DNA of 64,000 nt from Leucobacter aridicollis. GTDB taxonomy: Bacteria; Actinomycetota; Actinomycetes; Actinomycetales; Microbacteriaceae. The notes under the pieces are model-generated. The model searched no databases and was not told the DNA's origin. It saw nothing but the letters and a program-made list of their open reading frames with translations. Numbering within the stretch: position 1 is the first letter of the stretch; the number at the start of each line of letters is the position of its first letter. The DNA lies in the NCBI RefSeq assembly GCF_013409595.1, contig NZ_JACCBD010000001.1, positions 558,001 to 622,000 on the forward strand, given 5' to 3'. Shown one piece after another: positions 27,429 to 35,500 of the stretch. A program made the translations under genes and the position numbers.

Positions 27429-27457
27429 GGTGACGTTCCTTTCATACGGACATGGGC

Positions 27458-27491
27458 GGTGGCCGGCATCTCGACGTCGATGCCGGCCACC
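27458..27491 (-). terminator. Perfect 13-bp hairpin after the second MHS transporter gene
   Basis: GGTGGCCGGCATC (27458-27470) pairs with 27479-27491 across an 8-base loop that is itself palindromic. It begins 21 bases after the transporter stop on the minus strand and precedes the SDR start. Confidence 0.8.
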
Positions 27492-27511
27492 GGGAGGTGG
27501 GGTGGCGCGGT

Positions 27512-28930
27512 TTAGCTGGCCTTTGCCCCGATGAGTTTCTCGCCGCGCGCGAGGCGCGCAGCGTCGTCGCTGCCCGGGAGCACGTTGCCGCGCAAGGAGC
27601 GGCCAGCTGTCTCGTTGAAGGTCAGCACGGAGATGAAACCGATCACGCCGGCTGCCGCAAGGTACCACCCGGGAATGAGCACATTGCCGGTGCGGTCGAT
27701 GAGGAACTCGTTCATCATTCCGGCGGTGCCGCCGAAGATCGCCGTCGACACGTTGTAGCCGATCGCGAATCCGGAATAGCGCACGGAGGTGGGGAAGAGC
27801 GCGGGAAGCGTCGCGGAAATATTCGAGATAATCATGACGAGGAACAGTCCGAGGATCCCGATGCCGGCGAGCTGCGACCAGACCGTGCCGACTTGGATGA
27901 GCATGACCGCAGGAACTGACAGCAGGGTAAAGCCAATGCTCGCGATGAGCAGCAGCGGCTTGCGTCCGATCCGATCCGAGAGTGCACCGAACGGCACAAT
28001 GACCGCCATCATGATGAGCTGGATGATGACAAGCGAGAAGTTCGATTCCGCCGCTCCGTGCCCAAGGGTCGTCGAGAGATAGCTCGGCATGTACGTGAGC
28101 ACGAGATAGAACGCGACGTTGATGAGGATGACGAAGCCGGCGAGCTTGAGCACCTGCTTCGGGAACCGCACGATGAGTTCGCGCAGCGCGGCCCAGGCGC
28201 TCTGCTTGGCCTTCCCTGAGATGTCGATGTCCGAGGTGAACGTCTCAGGCTCTTCGACGTTGCGGCGCATCCAGAGGGCGAGCAGGCCGAGGGGGAGCGT
28301 TAGCAGGAACGGTAGGCGCCACCAGCCGGCCATCATCGCGTCCTCTCCGAGGACGAGCGTCATGGTCGTGACGAGGATTGCCGCGCCGGAGAAGCCCGCG
28401 AGCGTGCCGAACTCGAGGAACGAACCGTAGAAGCCGCGTCGATTATCGGGCGCGTGCTCTGCCATGAAGACAGCGGCACCCGCGTACTCGCCGCCGGCGG
28501 AGAACCCCTGCACCATGCGAAGGAACACGAGCAGCAGCGGAGCCCACACTCCGATCGAATCGTAGGTGGGGAGAAGACCGATCGCCGCCGTGGACACGCT
28601 GATCATGAGGATCGTCGCCATCAGCACGGTGCGACGCCCAATCTTGTCGCCGAGCGGGCCGAGCACGATCCCACCGAGCGGCCTCACGAGGAACGATACG
28701 GCGAACGTGGCGAACGCGAGAATGCGCGGCAGCGCGGATCCTGGCTCACCGCCGAAGTCGAAGAACAGGCTCGAGAGGTAGACGACAAGGTAGCCGTAGA
28801 CGCCGTAGTCGAACCACTCGATAGCATTGCCGATGGCCGCCCCGGCGACCGACTTGCGTGTGTTCTTGCGTTGTATCGGTGTGAGATCGATGTCCCGGGT
28901 AATTGTGGGGAGCTCCTGGTGTGCGGTCAT
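27512..28930 (-). CDS. MFS transporter, MHS family, ProP-like, copy 2
   Basis: 472 residues and 12 hydrophobic segments. Signature pieces: SVAGAAIGNAIEWFDYGVYGYL, LGPLGDKIGRRTVLM and QGFSAGGEYAGAAVFMAEHAPDNRRGF, close to the proline/betaine transporter pattern. It likely imports a zwitterionic or betaine-like solute. It sits directly downstream of the M20, aminotransferase and M24 genes, so it is part of the same catabolic unit. ATG 28930 follows AAGGAAATC. Confidence 0.9.
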   Translation of the reverse strand: MTAHQELPTITRDIDLTPIQRKNTRKSVAGAAIGNAIEWFDYGVYGYLVVYLSSLFFDFGGEPGSALPRILAFATFAVSFLVRPLGGIVLGPLGDKIGRRTVLMATILMISVSTAAIGLLPTYDSIGVWAPLLLVFLRMVQGFSAGGEYAGAAVFMAEHAPDNRRGFYGSFLEFGTLAGFSGAAILVTTMTLVLGEDAMMAGWWRLPFLLTLPLGLLALWMRRNVEEPETFTSDIDISGKAKQSAWAALRELIVRFPKQVLKLAGFVILINVAFYLVLTYMPSYLSTTLGHGAAESNFSLVIIQLIMMAVIVPFGALSDRIGRKPLLLIASIGFTLLSVPAVMLIQVGTVWSQLAGIGILGLFLVMIISNISATLPALFPTSVRYSGFAIGYNVSTAIFGGTAGMMNEFLIDRTGNVLIPGWYLAAAGVIGFISVLTFNETAGRSLRGNVLPGSDDAARLARGEKLIGAKAS

Positions 28931-28943
28931 GATTTCCTTCCTA

Positions 28944-28963
28944 CGCACTCCCCGATGAGTGCG
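28944..28963 (-). terminator. Small hairpin between the M20 and MHS genes
   Basis: CGCACTC (28944-28950) and GAGTGCG (28957-28963) pair across 6 bases. It is short, so it may only modulate expression within the operon. Confidence 0.4.
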
Positions 28964-28982
28964 ACTGGTGTTGGTGGGTGGG

Positions 28983-30185
28983 CTACGCTGCCCTTGCGAG
29001 TCGAAGCGCGATGAGCACGTAGGCCTGTGCGGCTGTCTCGAGCTGTGAGATTTCCACGTTCTCGTCGGGCTGGTGGGCCTGGCCGGTGATATCTCCCGGA
29101 CCGAGAATGATTGTTGGGGTACCGTGGTGCCGCGCGACGAAGCCGCCCTCGCAGGCAGCGGTCCAGCCGGTCTGCGTGCCTGACGCCCCGAGCTCACGGA
29201 GTGCCTGTGACGCGATCTGGACAACAGGGGAGTCGGTCTCGGTGCGGAAGCCTGGCATCTCCATGTCGACGGTGCCCTCGATGCTGATGCGTTCAGCGTT
29301 CGCGATGCCGGATTCGGCCAGATCGATCCTTGCCGCCCCGAGGAGTTCGGCGAGGATCGTCTCCGGATCCTCGCCCGGCATCGTGCGGCGGTCGAGGGTG
29401 AGCGTGGTCACTCGCGGCACCATCGAGGTGCCGCTTCCGCCTTCGATCGTGCCGACGTTCCACGTCCCGGTGCCGAGGAGCCTATCGCGCTCACCCGCAG
29501 CGAGTATGGCGTGGCGGTCGCGTACGAGTTCCACAATCCGCGCTGCGGCGTAGATCGAGCTCGCGCCGTCCTCAGGCCGTCCGGCGTGCGCGGAGGCGCC
29601 GGTCACTTCGACGACGAGGTTGCTTGCGCCCCTGCATCCGATCACCACGTCGAGATCGGTTGGCTCCGCAACGATGCATGCGAGGTACTCTCGCGGCATC
29701 TCCGCCGCAAGTGCGGCGAGCACGCCGAGCGCGCGATCCTCCTCGTCGACAGTGCACAGTAGTTCGAGTCGCAGGTCGGGCGCAACGGCCGAAACCGCTG
29801 CCATCGCCGCCAGCAGCGCGGCAAGACCGCCCTTCATATCGGTGGTTCCTCGACCAATGATCCGGCCACCGGCGATCCGCGGCTCGAACGGGTCACCGCT
29901 CCACCCCTCCCCGGCGGGCACAACGTCGCTGTGACCGAGGAACAGGATCGCCGGCCCATCTGCTGGACCGAGAGCGGCCCTGAGGTTTTCCCGCCCCGGC
30001 TCAACCTCTTGAAGCGTGACCTCGGCGCCAATCCGCGCACAGATCGCGGCGAGGCGGAGCACGGTGTCCCGTTCCGTCTCGCCTGGGTTCTCGCCGCGCC
30101 CTCGAATGAGGTCGCAGGTGTCAGCAGTGATCGCGTCGACGTCCAGAAGATCGAGTGCCGCGCGTTCGCGTGGTGAGAAGGTCAT
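28983..30185 (-). CDS. M20 family metallohydrolase (ArgE/DapE type)
   Basis: 400 residues. Zinc-site motifs are present: FLGHSDVVPAGEGW (His, Asp), GRGTTDMKGG (shared metal Asp) and LLCTVDEEDRALG (catalytic Glu pair), with the dimerisation domain near residues 185-300 starting GASNLVVEVTGASAHAGRPEDG. It cleaves an N-acyl or N-carbamoyl amino acid. The upstream gene is a creatinase/ectoine-hydrolase-like enzyme, so this protein could take its N-acyl product. It overlaps the aminotransferase stop by 4 bases (ATGA), so it is coupled. Confidence 0.9.
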   Translation of the reverse strand: MTFSPRERAALDLLDVDAITADTCDLIRGRGENPGETERDTVLRLAAICARIGAEVTLQEVEPGRENLRAALGPADGPAILFLGHSDVVPAGEGWSGDPFEPRIAGGRIIGRGTTDMKGGLAALLAAMAAVSAVAPDLRLELLCTVDEEDRALGVLAALAAEMPREYLACIVAEPTDLDVVIGCRGASNLVVEVTGASAHAGRPEDGASSIYAAARIVELVRDRHAILAAGERDRLLGTGTWNVGTIEGGSGTSMVPRVTTLTLDRRTMPGEDPETILAELLGAARIDLAESGIANAERISIEGTVDMEMPGFRTETDSPVVQIASQALRELGASGTQTGWTAACEGGFVARHHGTPTIILGPGDITGQAHQPDENVEISQLETAAQAYVLIALRLARAA

Positions 30186-31408
30186 GCGCGCGTGGCCTCT
30201 CCGGCGGCGATTGCCCGCTTGATCGTGCTCGCGAGCCTACTCACGCCAACGTCAATGCGTGCGGGGGATGAAGTCGCGAAGCAGAGCCTCAGGGCATTGC
30301 GCATACTCCCATCGACGGTGAACGCCGGGCCTGGAATGTACGCGACTCCGTCGCGCAGCGCAGCAGGGAAGAGCGCCTCAGTGTCGAGGCCAGCCGCGTC
30401 ACCGCGGAGCGTGAGCCAGAGGAAGAACCCGCCCTCGGGGTCGGTGGTCGTCGCGAGTCCGCCGAGGTGACGCTCGACTGCGGCGAGCATTGCGGCCTTC
30501 CGCTCGCGGTAGATGGGCTTGAGTCGTGCAACGTGCGTCTCGAAGTGACCGCTCGTGAGGTAGTTCAGCACTGCGTTCTGGACGGGCACGCTGCTGCACG
30601 TGTCCATGGCCTGCTTCGCATTCACCGCCAGGGCACGCACGGCGGGGTCGACGTCAATCCAACCGGTCCGGAGGCCAGGGGCAATCATCTTGGAGAGGGT
30701 GCGGACCTGGAACAGGAGTGGATGCTTGGGGGCAATACCCGCGAGGTCCGGCAAATCTTCGCCCTCGAAGCGGAGCCTGCCGTATGGATCGTCGTCGATG
30801 ATCATCGCGCCCCAGCGCTCTGCGAGCTCGATGAGGAGCTCCCGCCGCCTGAGGCTCAGGGTCACCCCGGTGGGGTTTTGGAAGTTTGGGATTGTGTAGA
30901 TCGCTCGGGGGGTCTTGCCGGTGCGAGCGACGAGCTCAGGGAGAGCTTCGACGATGAGCCCGTCCTCGTCGACCGGCGCCGGGAGCAGGTCGGCTCCGTA
31001 GCTCAGCGCAGTTGCGTTTCCATTGCTGTAGGTGGGGGCCTCGACAATGACGAGGTCTCCCGGATCGACGAAGAGCTTGAATGCGAGGTCGAGCCCCTGC
31101 ATGCCGCCCGTCGTGACGAGCAAACGCTCGTCGCTGGTCTCGATGCCGCGTTGGGACGTGAGCTCCATGATCTGCGCCCGCAGCCGCGGCTCGCCCTCGG
31201 TCTCGCCGTAGTCGTACCGCCCGCTCCGCGAGCCGGTGAAGGCCTCGTCGAGCTGCGCGATTGGCATCAGGTCCTCGCTTGGAGCGCCCATCGCAAACCG
31301 CACGATGTCGTGTTGCTGTTCGGCAAGTAACGCAGTCGAGGCATCAATGACGGAACCGACGAGTAGCTCGCTGCGGTCCGCGAAAGGTGGTGCGATTTGG
31401 GTGGGCAT
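30182..31408 (-). CDS. Class I/II PLP aminotransferase (LysN/2-aminoadipate-aminotransferase type)
   Basis: 408 residues. The PLP lysine is in RTLSKMIAPGLRTGWI; ring contacts lie in TIPNFQNPTGVTLS and IIDDDPYGRLRFEGE. No DNA-binding domain is attached, so it is an enzyme and not a MocR regulator. ATG 31408 overlaps the stop of the M24 gene by one base (TAATG), and its own stop overlaps the M20 start by 4 bases. It probably removes the amino group from the product of the M24/M20 steps. Confidence 0.9.
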   Translation of the reverse strand: MPTQIAPPFADRSELLVGSVIDASTALLAEQQHDIVRFAMGAPSEDLMPIAQLDEAFTGSRSGRYDYGETEGEPRLRAQIMELTSQRGIETSDERLLVTTGGMQGLDLAFKLFVDPGDLVIVEAPTYSNGNATALSYGADLLPAPVDEDGLIVEALPELVARTGKTPRAIYTIPNFQNPTGVTLSLRRRELLIELAERWGAMIIDDDPYGRLRFEGEDLPDLAGIAPKHPLLFQVRTLSKMIAPGLRTGWIDVDPAVRALAVNAKQAMDTCSSVPVQNAVLNYLTSGHFETHVARLKPIYRERKAAMLAAVERHLGGLATTTDPEGGFFLWLTLRGDAAGLDTEALFPAALRDGVAYIPGPAFTVDGSMRNALRLCFATSSPARIDVGVSRLASTIKRAIAAGEATRA

Positions 31409-32592
31409 TAGGCCTCCTGAATGATGAGTCGACGGGGCGCGTCGGTGAACACGTCTGCGCCCCCAGCGGCCACCCGCGCGGACTCGGAGGCTTCGAAGCC
31501 GTAGCCCGTCATCCACATACCCGCGATGAGGTGGAAGGTCATGTTTTCTTCGAGCACGGTGTCATCGCCTGCACGAATGCTGACCGTTCGTTCGCCCCAG
31601 TCGGGCGGGAAGCCCACACCGATCGAGTACCCAAGTCGCGATTTCTTCTCGAGACCGTAGCGGCGTAAAACGCGGTCGAAAGCAGCGTGCACCTCCGCGG
31701 AGGTGTTGCCCGGTCGGAGCGCGTCGAGCGCCGCGTCGAGCCCCTCGACAGTGGCGCCGGCGAGCCGGTCGAGTTCGCGGCTGGGCGCGCCGAGCGACAC
31801 CGTGCGCGCGAGCGGCGCGTGGTAGCGGCGGTGCACGCCTGTCAGCTCGATCGATACGGCTTCACCGGCAGCCATCCGCTCCGCCGTCCACGTCAGGTGA
31901 GGCGTGTCCGCGCCCTCGCCATACATAAACATTGGCACGATCGCCGGGTAGTCGCCGTCGGCGCCGTCGACTCCGCGCGCCTGCGCCGCGAGCACCTCCG
32001 CCGCGAGCTCGTTGAGTGGCTTCCCCGTCTCGATTGCCGCTACCGCGCGCCGCATTGCCTCGCTCGCGACTTGGCCCGCCCGACGCATTTGGCCAATCTC
32101 AAACTCGGACTTGATGAGCCGCACCCAATTCACGAGTTCCCGGCTCTCGACGAGTTCCCACTCGGGGAAGCCGTCACGGAGCGCAAGGTACGAACGGACG
32201 GAGAAGTAGTGGGCGTCGCCCTCAAAGCCGACCCTGCGAGCGCGGCCAGCCTCGCCACGGTCCCGCAGTCGCTCCGCGATCCACTCCATTGGGTGCGTGT
32301 CCGGCCGGTGCACGTAGGTTTCGGGGTAGCCGAGTACGGAGTCTGCGTAGCGTAACGCGGTGCGATGGGCGCCGAGCGCGTCCATTTCTCGCATCGCGAG
32401 CACGGGCTCACCGTCAAGCGGTACGTAGAAGATCTGCGGCGTGTAGAAGGACCAAGCGTTGTATCCCGTGAGGTAGAACATGTTCGCAGGGTCGGAGACC
32501 ACGAGCGCGTCTAACTCGCGCAGTCGCATGGCCTCACGGACCGCGGCGAGCCTCCGATCGAGCTCGTCCACGTCCACCTGTGCTGTTGTCAT
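31408..32592 (-). CDS. M24 (pita-bread) hydrolase lacking metal ligands, creatinase/ectoine-hydrolase-like
   Basis: 394 residues with a creatinase N-domain (1-150) and an M24 catalytic domain. Where aminopeptidase P has its metal ligands, four of five are replaced: the first Asp by Glu249 in SIELTG, the second by Pro260 in RYHAPLART, the His by Tyr322 in GYSIGVGFPPDWGE, and one Glu by Ile356 in FHLIAGMW. Only the last Glu region (GFEASE) remains. Creatinase and ectoine hydrolase DoeA/EutD share this loss, so a C-N hydrolase of a small guanidino or cyclic compound is more likely than a peptidase. First gene of the M24-aminotransferase-M20-MHS unit. Confidence 0.85.
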   Translation of the reverse strand: MTTAQVDVDELDRRLAAVREAMRLRELDALVVSDPANMFYLTGYNAWSFYTPQIFYVPLDGEPVLAMREMDALGAHRTALRYADSVLGYPETYVHRPDTHPMEWIAERLRDRGEAGRARRVGFEGDAHYFSVRSYLALRDGFPEWELVESRELVNWVRLIKSEFEIGQMRRAGQVASEAMRRAVAAIETGKPLNELAAEVLAAQARGVDGADGDYPAIVPMFMYGEGADTPHLTWTAERMAAGEAVSIELTGVHRRYHAPLARTVSLGAPSRELDRLAGATVEGLDAALDALRPGNTSAEVHAAFDRVLRRYGLEKKSRLGYSIGVGFPPDWGERTVSIRAGDDTVLEENMTFHLIAGMWMTGYGFEASESARVAAGGADVFTDAPRRLIIQEA

Positions 32593-32638
32593 CGCCCACC
32601 CCTTCGTGCCGGTACTCTCACACACGCTAGAGGGACTT

Positions 32639-32685
32639 GTACTGTTTTGGAAGGCTGGAAGTATATAAACGTACTGTTCACGTTT
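32639..32685. promoter_or_regulatory. Candidate LysR operators in the M24/LysR divergent spacer
   Basis: GTACTGTT occurs twice in direct orientation, at 32639 and 32671, 32 bases apart or about three helical turns. The second lies in an inverted repeat AAACG-N9-CGTTT (32667-32685). TATATAA at 32663 could be part of a promoter. The spacer is only 112 bases, so the LysR protein probably controls both directions from here. Confidence 0.5.
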
Positions 32686-32704
32686 GCTAAAGGATCGGTG
32701 TGCT

Positions 32705-33643
32705 GTGATTGATGTCCGAAGGCTCGCGCTGCTGCGCGAGGTGTCGATCTACGGCGGCCTCACCGGTGCGGCCGAAGTGCTCGGGATGAGCGTGTCGTCG
32801 ATCTCGCAGCAACTCTCGCGGTTGCAAAACGAGCTCGGCGTCTCACTGCTCGAGCCCGCGGGGCGCGGAGTGCGGCTCACGGCGGATGCGGAGCGCCTCG
32901 TCGTGCACACCGAGCGGGTGCTCGCCGTGCTTGAAGAAGCGGAGGCTGAGCTGCTCCTCACTCGCGGAGGGCTCTCCGGTGTGGTGCGCGTCGCGGCCTT
33001 CCACACCTTCGGCACCCGGTTGCTCGTGCCGGCCATGCGTCGCCTGCGGGAGGTTGCGCCCAATCTCGCGCTCGAATACGCCCAGCTCGATCCAGAGGGA
33101 GCGATCAGGGAACTTGGTGCGCGCAGGGCAGACATCGCAGTGGCCGATGAGTATCCCGGAGCGCCGCTCTCGCCAACGCCGGGACTCGTGCGAGTCGATC
33201 TTGGACACGATCCGATCGCGATGTATCTCCCCGACGGTATGCGAGAAGCGGACCTGTCAGGGGGGAGCTCGGTGGACTCCCTGGCGCGGCTGCCGTGGGT
33301 GATGGAGCCGCGGCAGACCGATGCTTACCGCTGGGCACGTGGGATCTGCCGCACTATCGGTTTCGAGCCACGGGTCGCCTTCGAGTCTGCCAGCCTCGAC
33401 TTTCACCGGCAGTTGGTGGCCAGCGGCGAAGCGGCGGCCTTCCTGCCGCGCTCGATCGCTGGCGAGCTCTCTGGTCAGGTCACCCGGTTGCCGGGGCGGC
33501 GCGGCCTTCCGGGCGGCATGCATCGAACCTTTCTCATGCTGATGCGCCGGGGCGCGGAGCGCACGCCCGCCCTTATGGCGTGCCGAGAGGCGATCGAGGG
33601 GGCATATCGTGAGCTCGGCACGGAACCTGCAGGTGGCACGTGA
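32705..33643 (+). CDS. LysR family transcription regulator, copy 2
   Basis: 312 residues. Helix-turn-helix: IDVRRLALLREVSIYGGLTGAAEVLGMSVSSISQQLSRLQNELGVSLLE; effector domain from VVRVAAFHTFGTRLLVP. Divergent from the M24 gene and upstream of the semialdehyde dehydrogenase, both likely targets. GTG 32705 starts the domain cleanly; TTG 32684 is an in-frame alternative. Paralogue of the LysR at 25741-26628. Confidence 0.87.
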   Translation: MIDVRRLALLREVSIYGGLTGAAEVLGMSVSSISQQLSRLQNELGVSLLEPAGRGVRLTADAERLVVHTERVLAVLEEAEAELLLTRGGLSGVVRVAAFHTFGTRLLVPAMRRLREVAPNLALEYAQLDPEGAIRELGARRADIAVADEYPGAPLSPTPGLVRVDLGHDPIAMYLPDGMREADLSGGSSVDSLARLPWVMEPRQTDAYRWARGICRTIGFEPRVAFESASLDFHRQLVASGEAAAFLPRSIAGELSGQVTRLPGRRGLPGGMHRTFLMLMRRGAERTPALMACREAIEGAYRELGTEPAGGT

Positions 33644-33677
33644 CCAATACGGTGGGCGAGGCATCTGTCACTGTAGC

Positions 33678-33693
33678 TAACCGTTTATTGTTA
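33678..33693. promoter_or_regulatory. Inverted repeat upstream of the aldehyde dehydrogenase
   Basis: TAAC-N8-GTTA within an AT-rich stretch 150 bases ahead of the dehydrogenase. Possible regulator site; weak evidence. Confidence 0.3.
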
Positions 33694-33845
33694 CGAGCAG
33701 TCGCTTTTGTTTACGTGTTGCGCCCCCTAGCGTGGAGGAAATCCCGGATCGTTACTGGCTGCCACACCCGTGTGTTGCAACGCCAGCCCCGGAGCCACAC
33801 GCACATCACGGCCACCGGCCGTCCATCCTTGGAGGCGCACTCGCG

Positions 33846-35345
33846 ATGACTTCCCCACTCACCGTCCGGCAGGAATCAGAGCTTCTCGCGGGCTCCGCGT
33901 CAGCGATTGCCCTCGCAGACTCCGTCATCGCGGGTCTCGGGCTTCCGGCCGACGGCATCCCCGTTCACGATCCCGCGACAGGGCAGCGAATCGCGAGCGT
34001 GCCAGACGTCAGCGCAGCGGGCGCTGTCGCGGAACTCGCTATCGCTGACGCCGCGGGCGCAGCCTGGGCAAGGACCACTGCCAGGCACCGTGCTTCACTG
34101 CTGAGCCGCTGGTACGAACTTATCGTCGAGCACACCGAAGAGATCGCGCATCTCATCACACGCGAGATGGGCAAGACACTCGCCGAGGCGCGGGGAGAGG
34201 TGAAGTACGGTTCGGACTTTGTGCGCCTGTACGCAGAGGAAGCCGTGCGTCCCGGCGGCGGGTTCCGCGACGTCCCAGACGGAGGATCGAGCCTGCTCAT
34301 CAAGCGCTCGCCTGTCGGCCTCGCCGTGCTCATCACCCCGTGGAACTTCCCCCTCGCAATGGCCACTCGAAAGATCGCACCCGCGCTCGCCGCAGGCTGC
34401 CCAGTTGTCGTTAAGCCCGCGACGCTGACGCCGCTCACCACCTACTTCGTGGTTGAACTCGCCCGCCGTGCCGGGATTCCCGCTGAGCTTGTGCGGGTAG
34501 TGACCACGTCGAATGCCGGGGACTTCAGCGATGCCGTCCTGCGGGACCCGCGCACGCGGAAAGTCTCGTTCACGGGGTCGACGCCGGTGGGGAAGCAACT
34601 CCTGCGCATCGCGAGTGACGGGGTGCTGCGCACCTCGATGGAGCTTGGCGGCAACGGTCCCTTGCTCGTGTTCGACGACGCCGATCTCGAGCGCGCCGTT
34701 GACGGCGTCTTCGCGGCGAAGCTCCGCAACGGCGGCCAGTCGTGCATCGCAGCGAACCGCATCTACGTGCAGGACGGGATTGCCGACGCCTTCGTCGAGG
34801 CATTCGCCGAGCGACTCTCCGCTTCTCCCGTGGGCAACGGATTCGGCGAGGGCGTCGCGGTCGGGCCGCTCATCGACGAGCGTGCGGTGCGAGAGATGCG
34901 CGCGCTGACCGACGAGGCCATCGCCGATGGCGCCGAACTTCGCACGGGAGGCGCCACCTACGAAGGGCCGGGGCAGTTCTTTGCTCCAACGGTGCTCGAC
35001 CGGGTGCCGGCGGAGTCCCGCGTGGCGAACGTCGAAATCTTCGGGCCGATCGCAGCGATTCAGCGATTCTCCTCAGAGGAGGAAGGCATCGCCCGCGCGA
35101 ATGACACCGAGTTCGGGCTCGCTGGCTACGTGTTCACCGAAAACCTCGACCGGGCACTGAACGTTGCGGACGCGCTCGAGACGGGGCTGGTCGGCATCAA
35201 CCAGGGAGTGCCGTCGAACGCAGCGGCTCCCTTTGGTGGAGTGAAGCAGTCGGGTCTCGGCAGAGAGGGCAGCGCAGAGGGGCTCGAGGAGTACCAGAAC
35301 GTCCGGTTCTACAACGTCGCGAGGCGTGCAAGCGCCGAGCTGTAG
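33846..35345 (+). CDS. Aldehyde dehydrogenase, succinate-semialdehyde dehydrogenase (GabD) type
   Basis: 499 residues, NAD(P)-dependent. Signature pieces: ITPWNFPLAMATRKIAPALAAGCPVVVKPA (cofactor site), the general base Glu in MELGGNGPL, and the nucleophile Cys in NGGQSCIAANRIYV. The APFGGVKQSGLGREGSAEGLEEY ending is typical of succinate- or glutarate-semialdehyde dehydrogenases. ATG 33846 follows GGAGG 10 bases upstream. It could finish the pathway begun by the aminotransferases in this island by oxidising the semialdehyde to a dicarboxylate. Confidence 0.9.
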   Translation: MTSPLTVRQESELLAGSASAIALADSVIAGLGLPADGIPVHDPATGQRIASVPDVSAAGAVAELAIADAAGAAWARTTARHRASLLSRWYELIVEHTEEIAHLITREMGKTLAEARGEVKYGSDFVRLYAEEAVRPGGGFRDVPDGGSSLLIKRSPVGLAVLITPWNFPLAMATRKIAPALAAGCPVVVKPATLTPLTTYFVVELARRAGIPAELVRVVTTSNAGDFSDAVLRDPRTRKVSFTGSTPVGKQLLRIASDGVLRTSMELGGNGPLLVFDDADLERAVDGVFAAKLRNGGQSCIAANRIYVQDGIADAFVEAFAERLSASPVGNGFGEGVAVGPLIDERAVREMRALTDEAIADGAELRTGGATYEGPGQFFAPTVLDRVPAESRVANVEIFGPIAAIQRFSSEEEGIARANDTEFGLAGYVFTENLDRALNVADALETGLVGINQGVPSNAAAPFGGVKQSGLGREGSAEGLEEYQNVRFYNVARRASAEL

Positions 35346-35392
35346 CCCGGTGCGAGGGCGGGTTTCGGGCCGGTAGCTGCGCTCGACTCGAT

Positions 35393-35439
35393 GCGCGGCG
35401 TGGCCCTGAGTGCAGGTGCACCCAACGATCACGCCGCGC
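35393..35439. terminator. Inverted repeat between convergent dehydrogenase and efflux genes
   Basis: GCGCGGCGTG (35393-35402) and CACGCCGCGC (35430-35439) match perfectly across a 27-base loop. It may be a weak terminator near the right edge of the island. Confidence 0.4.
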
Positions 35440-35469
35440 AGCGTCCGCGCCTCACAGGGTCAGCGTTGC

Positions 35470-35500
35470 CCCTAGTGGGAGCTCGCAGAAACGTCTGTGC
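35470..35500. repeat. Right copy of the 23-bp direct repeat, at the 3' end of the efflux gene (candidate att site)
   Basis: Matches 17587-17609 exactly over 23 bases (35470-35492) and 29 of 31 to 35500. It includes the stop codon and last codons (SASSH) of the DHA2 efflux gene. Duplication of a gene end at the far boundary of an accessory block is the usual footprint of site-specific integration. Confidence 0.7.

Noticed and set aside
30182..31408. MocR-type regulator
   Set aside because: The aminotransferase domain resembles MocR C-terminal parts, but there is no GntR helix-turn-helix at the N-terminus.
28983..33643. Firm assignment as the ectoine degradation (doe) operon
   Set aside because: Only the M24 protein is DoeA-like. 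The M20 enzyme is not of the usual DoeB family and the aminotransferase is class I/II, so only a similar pathway logic is claimed.
17587..35500. Composite transposon
   Set aside because: No transposase or inverted terminal sequences at the repeats; the repeat is a gene end and too long for a normal target duplication.
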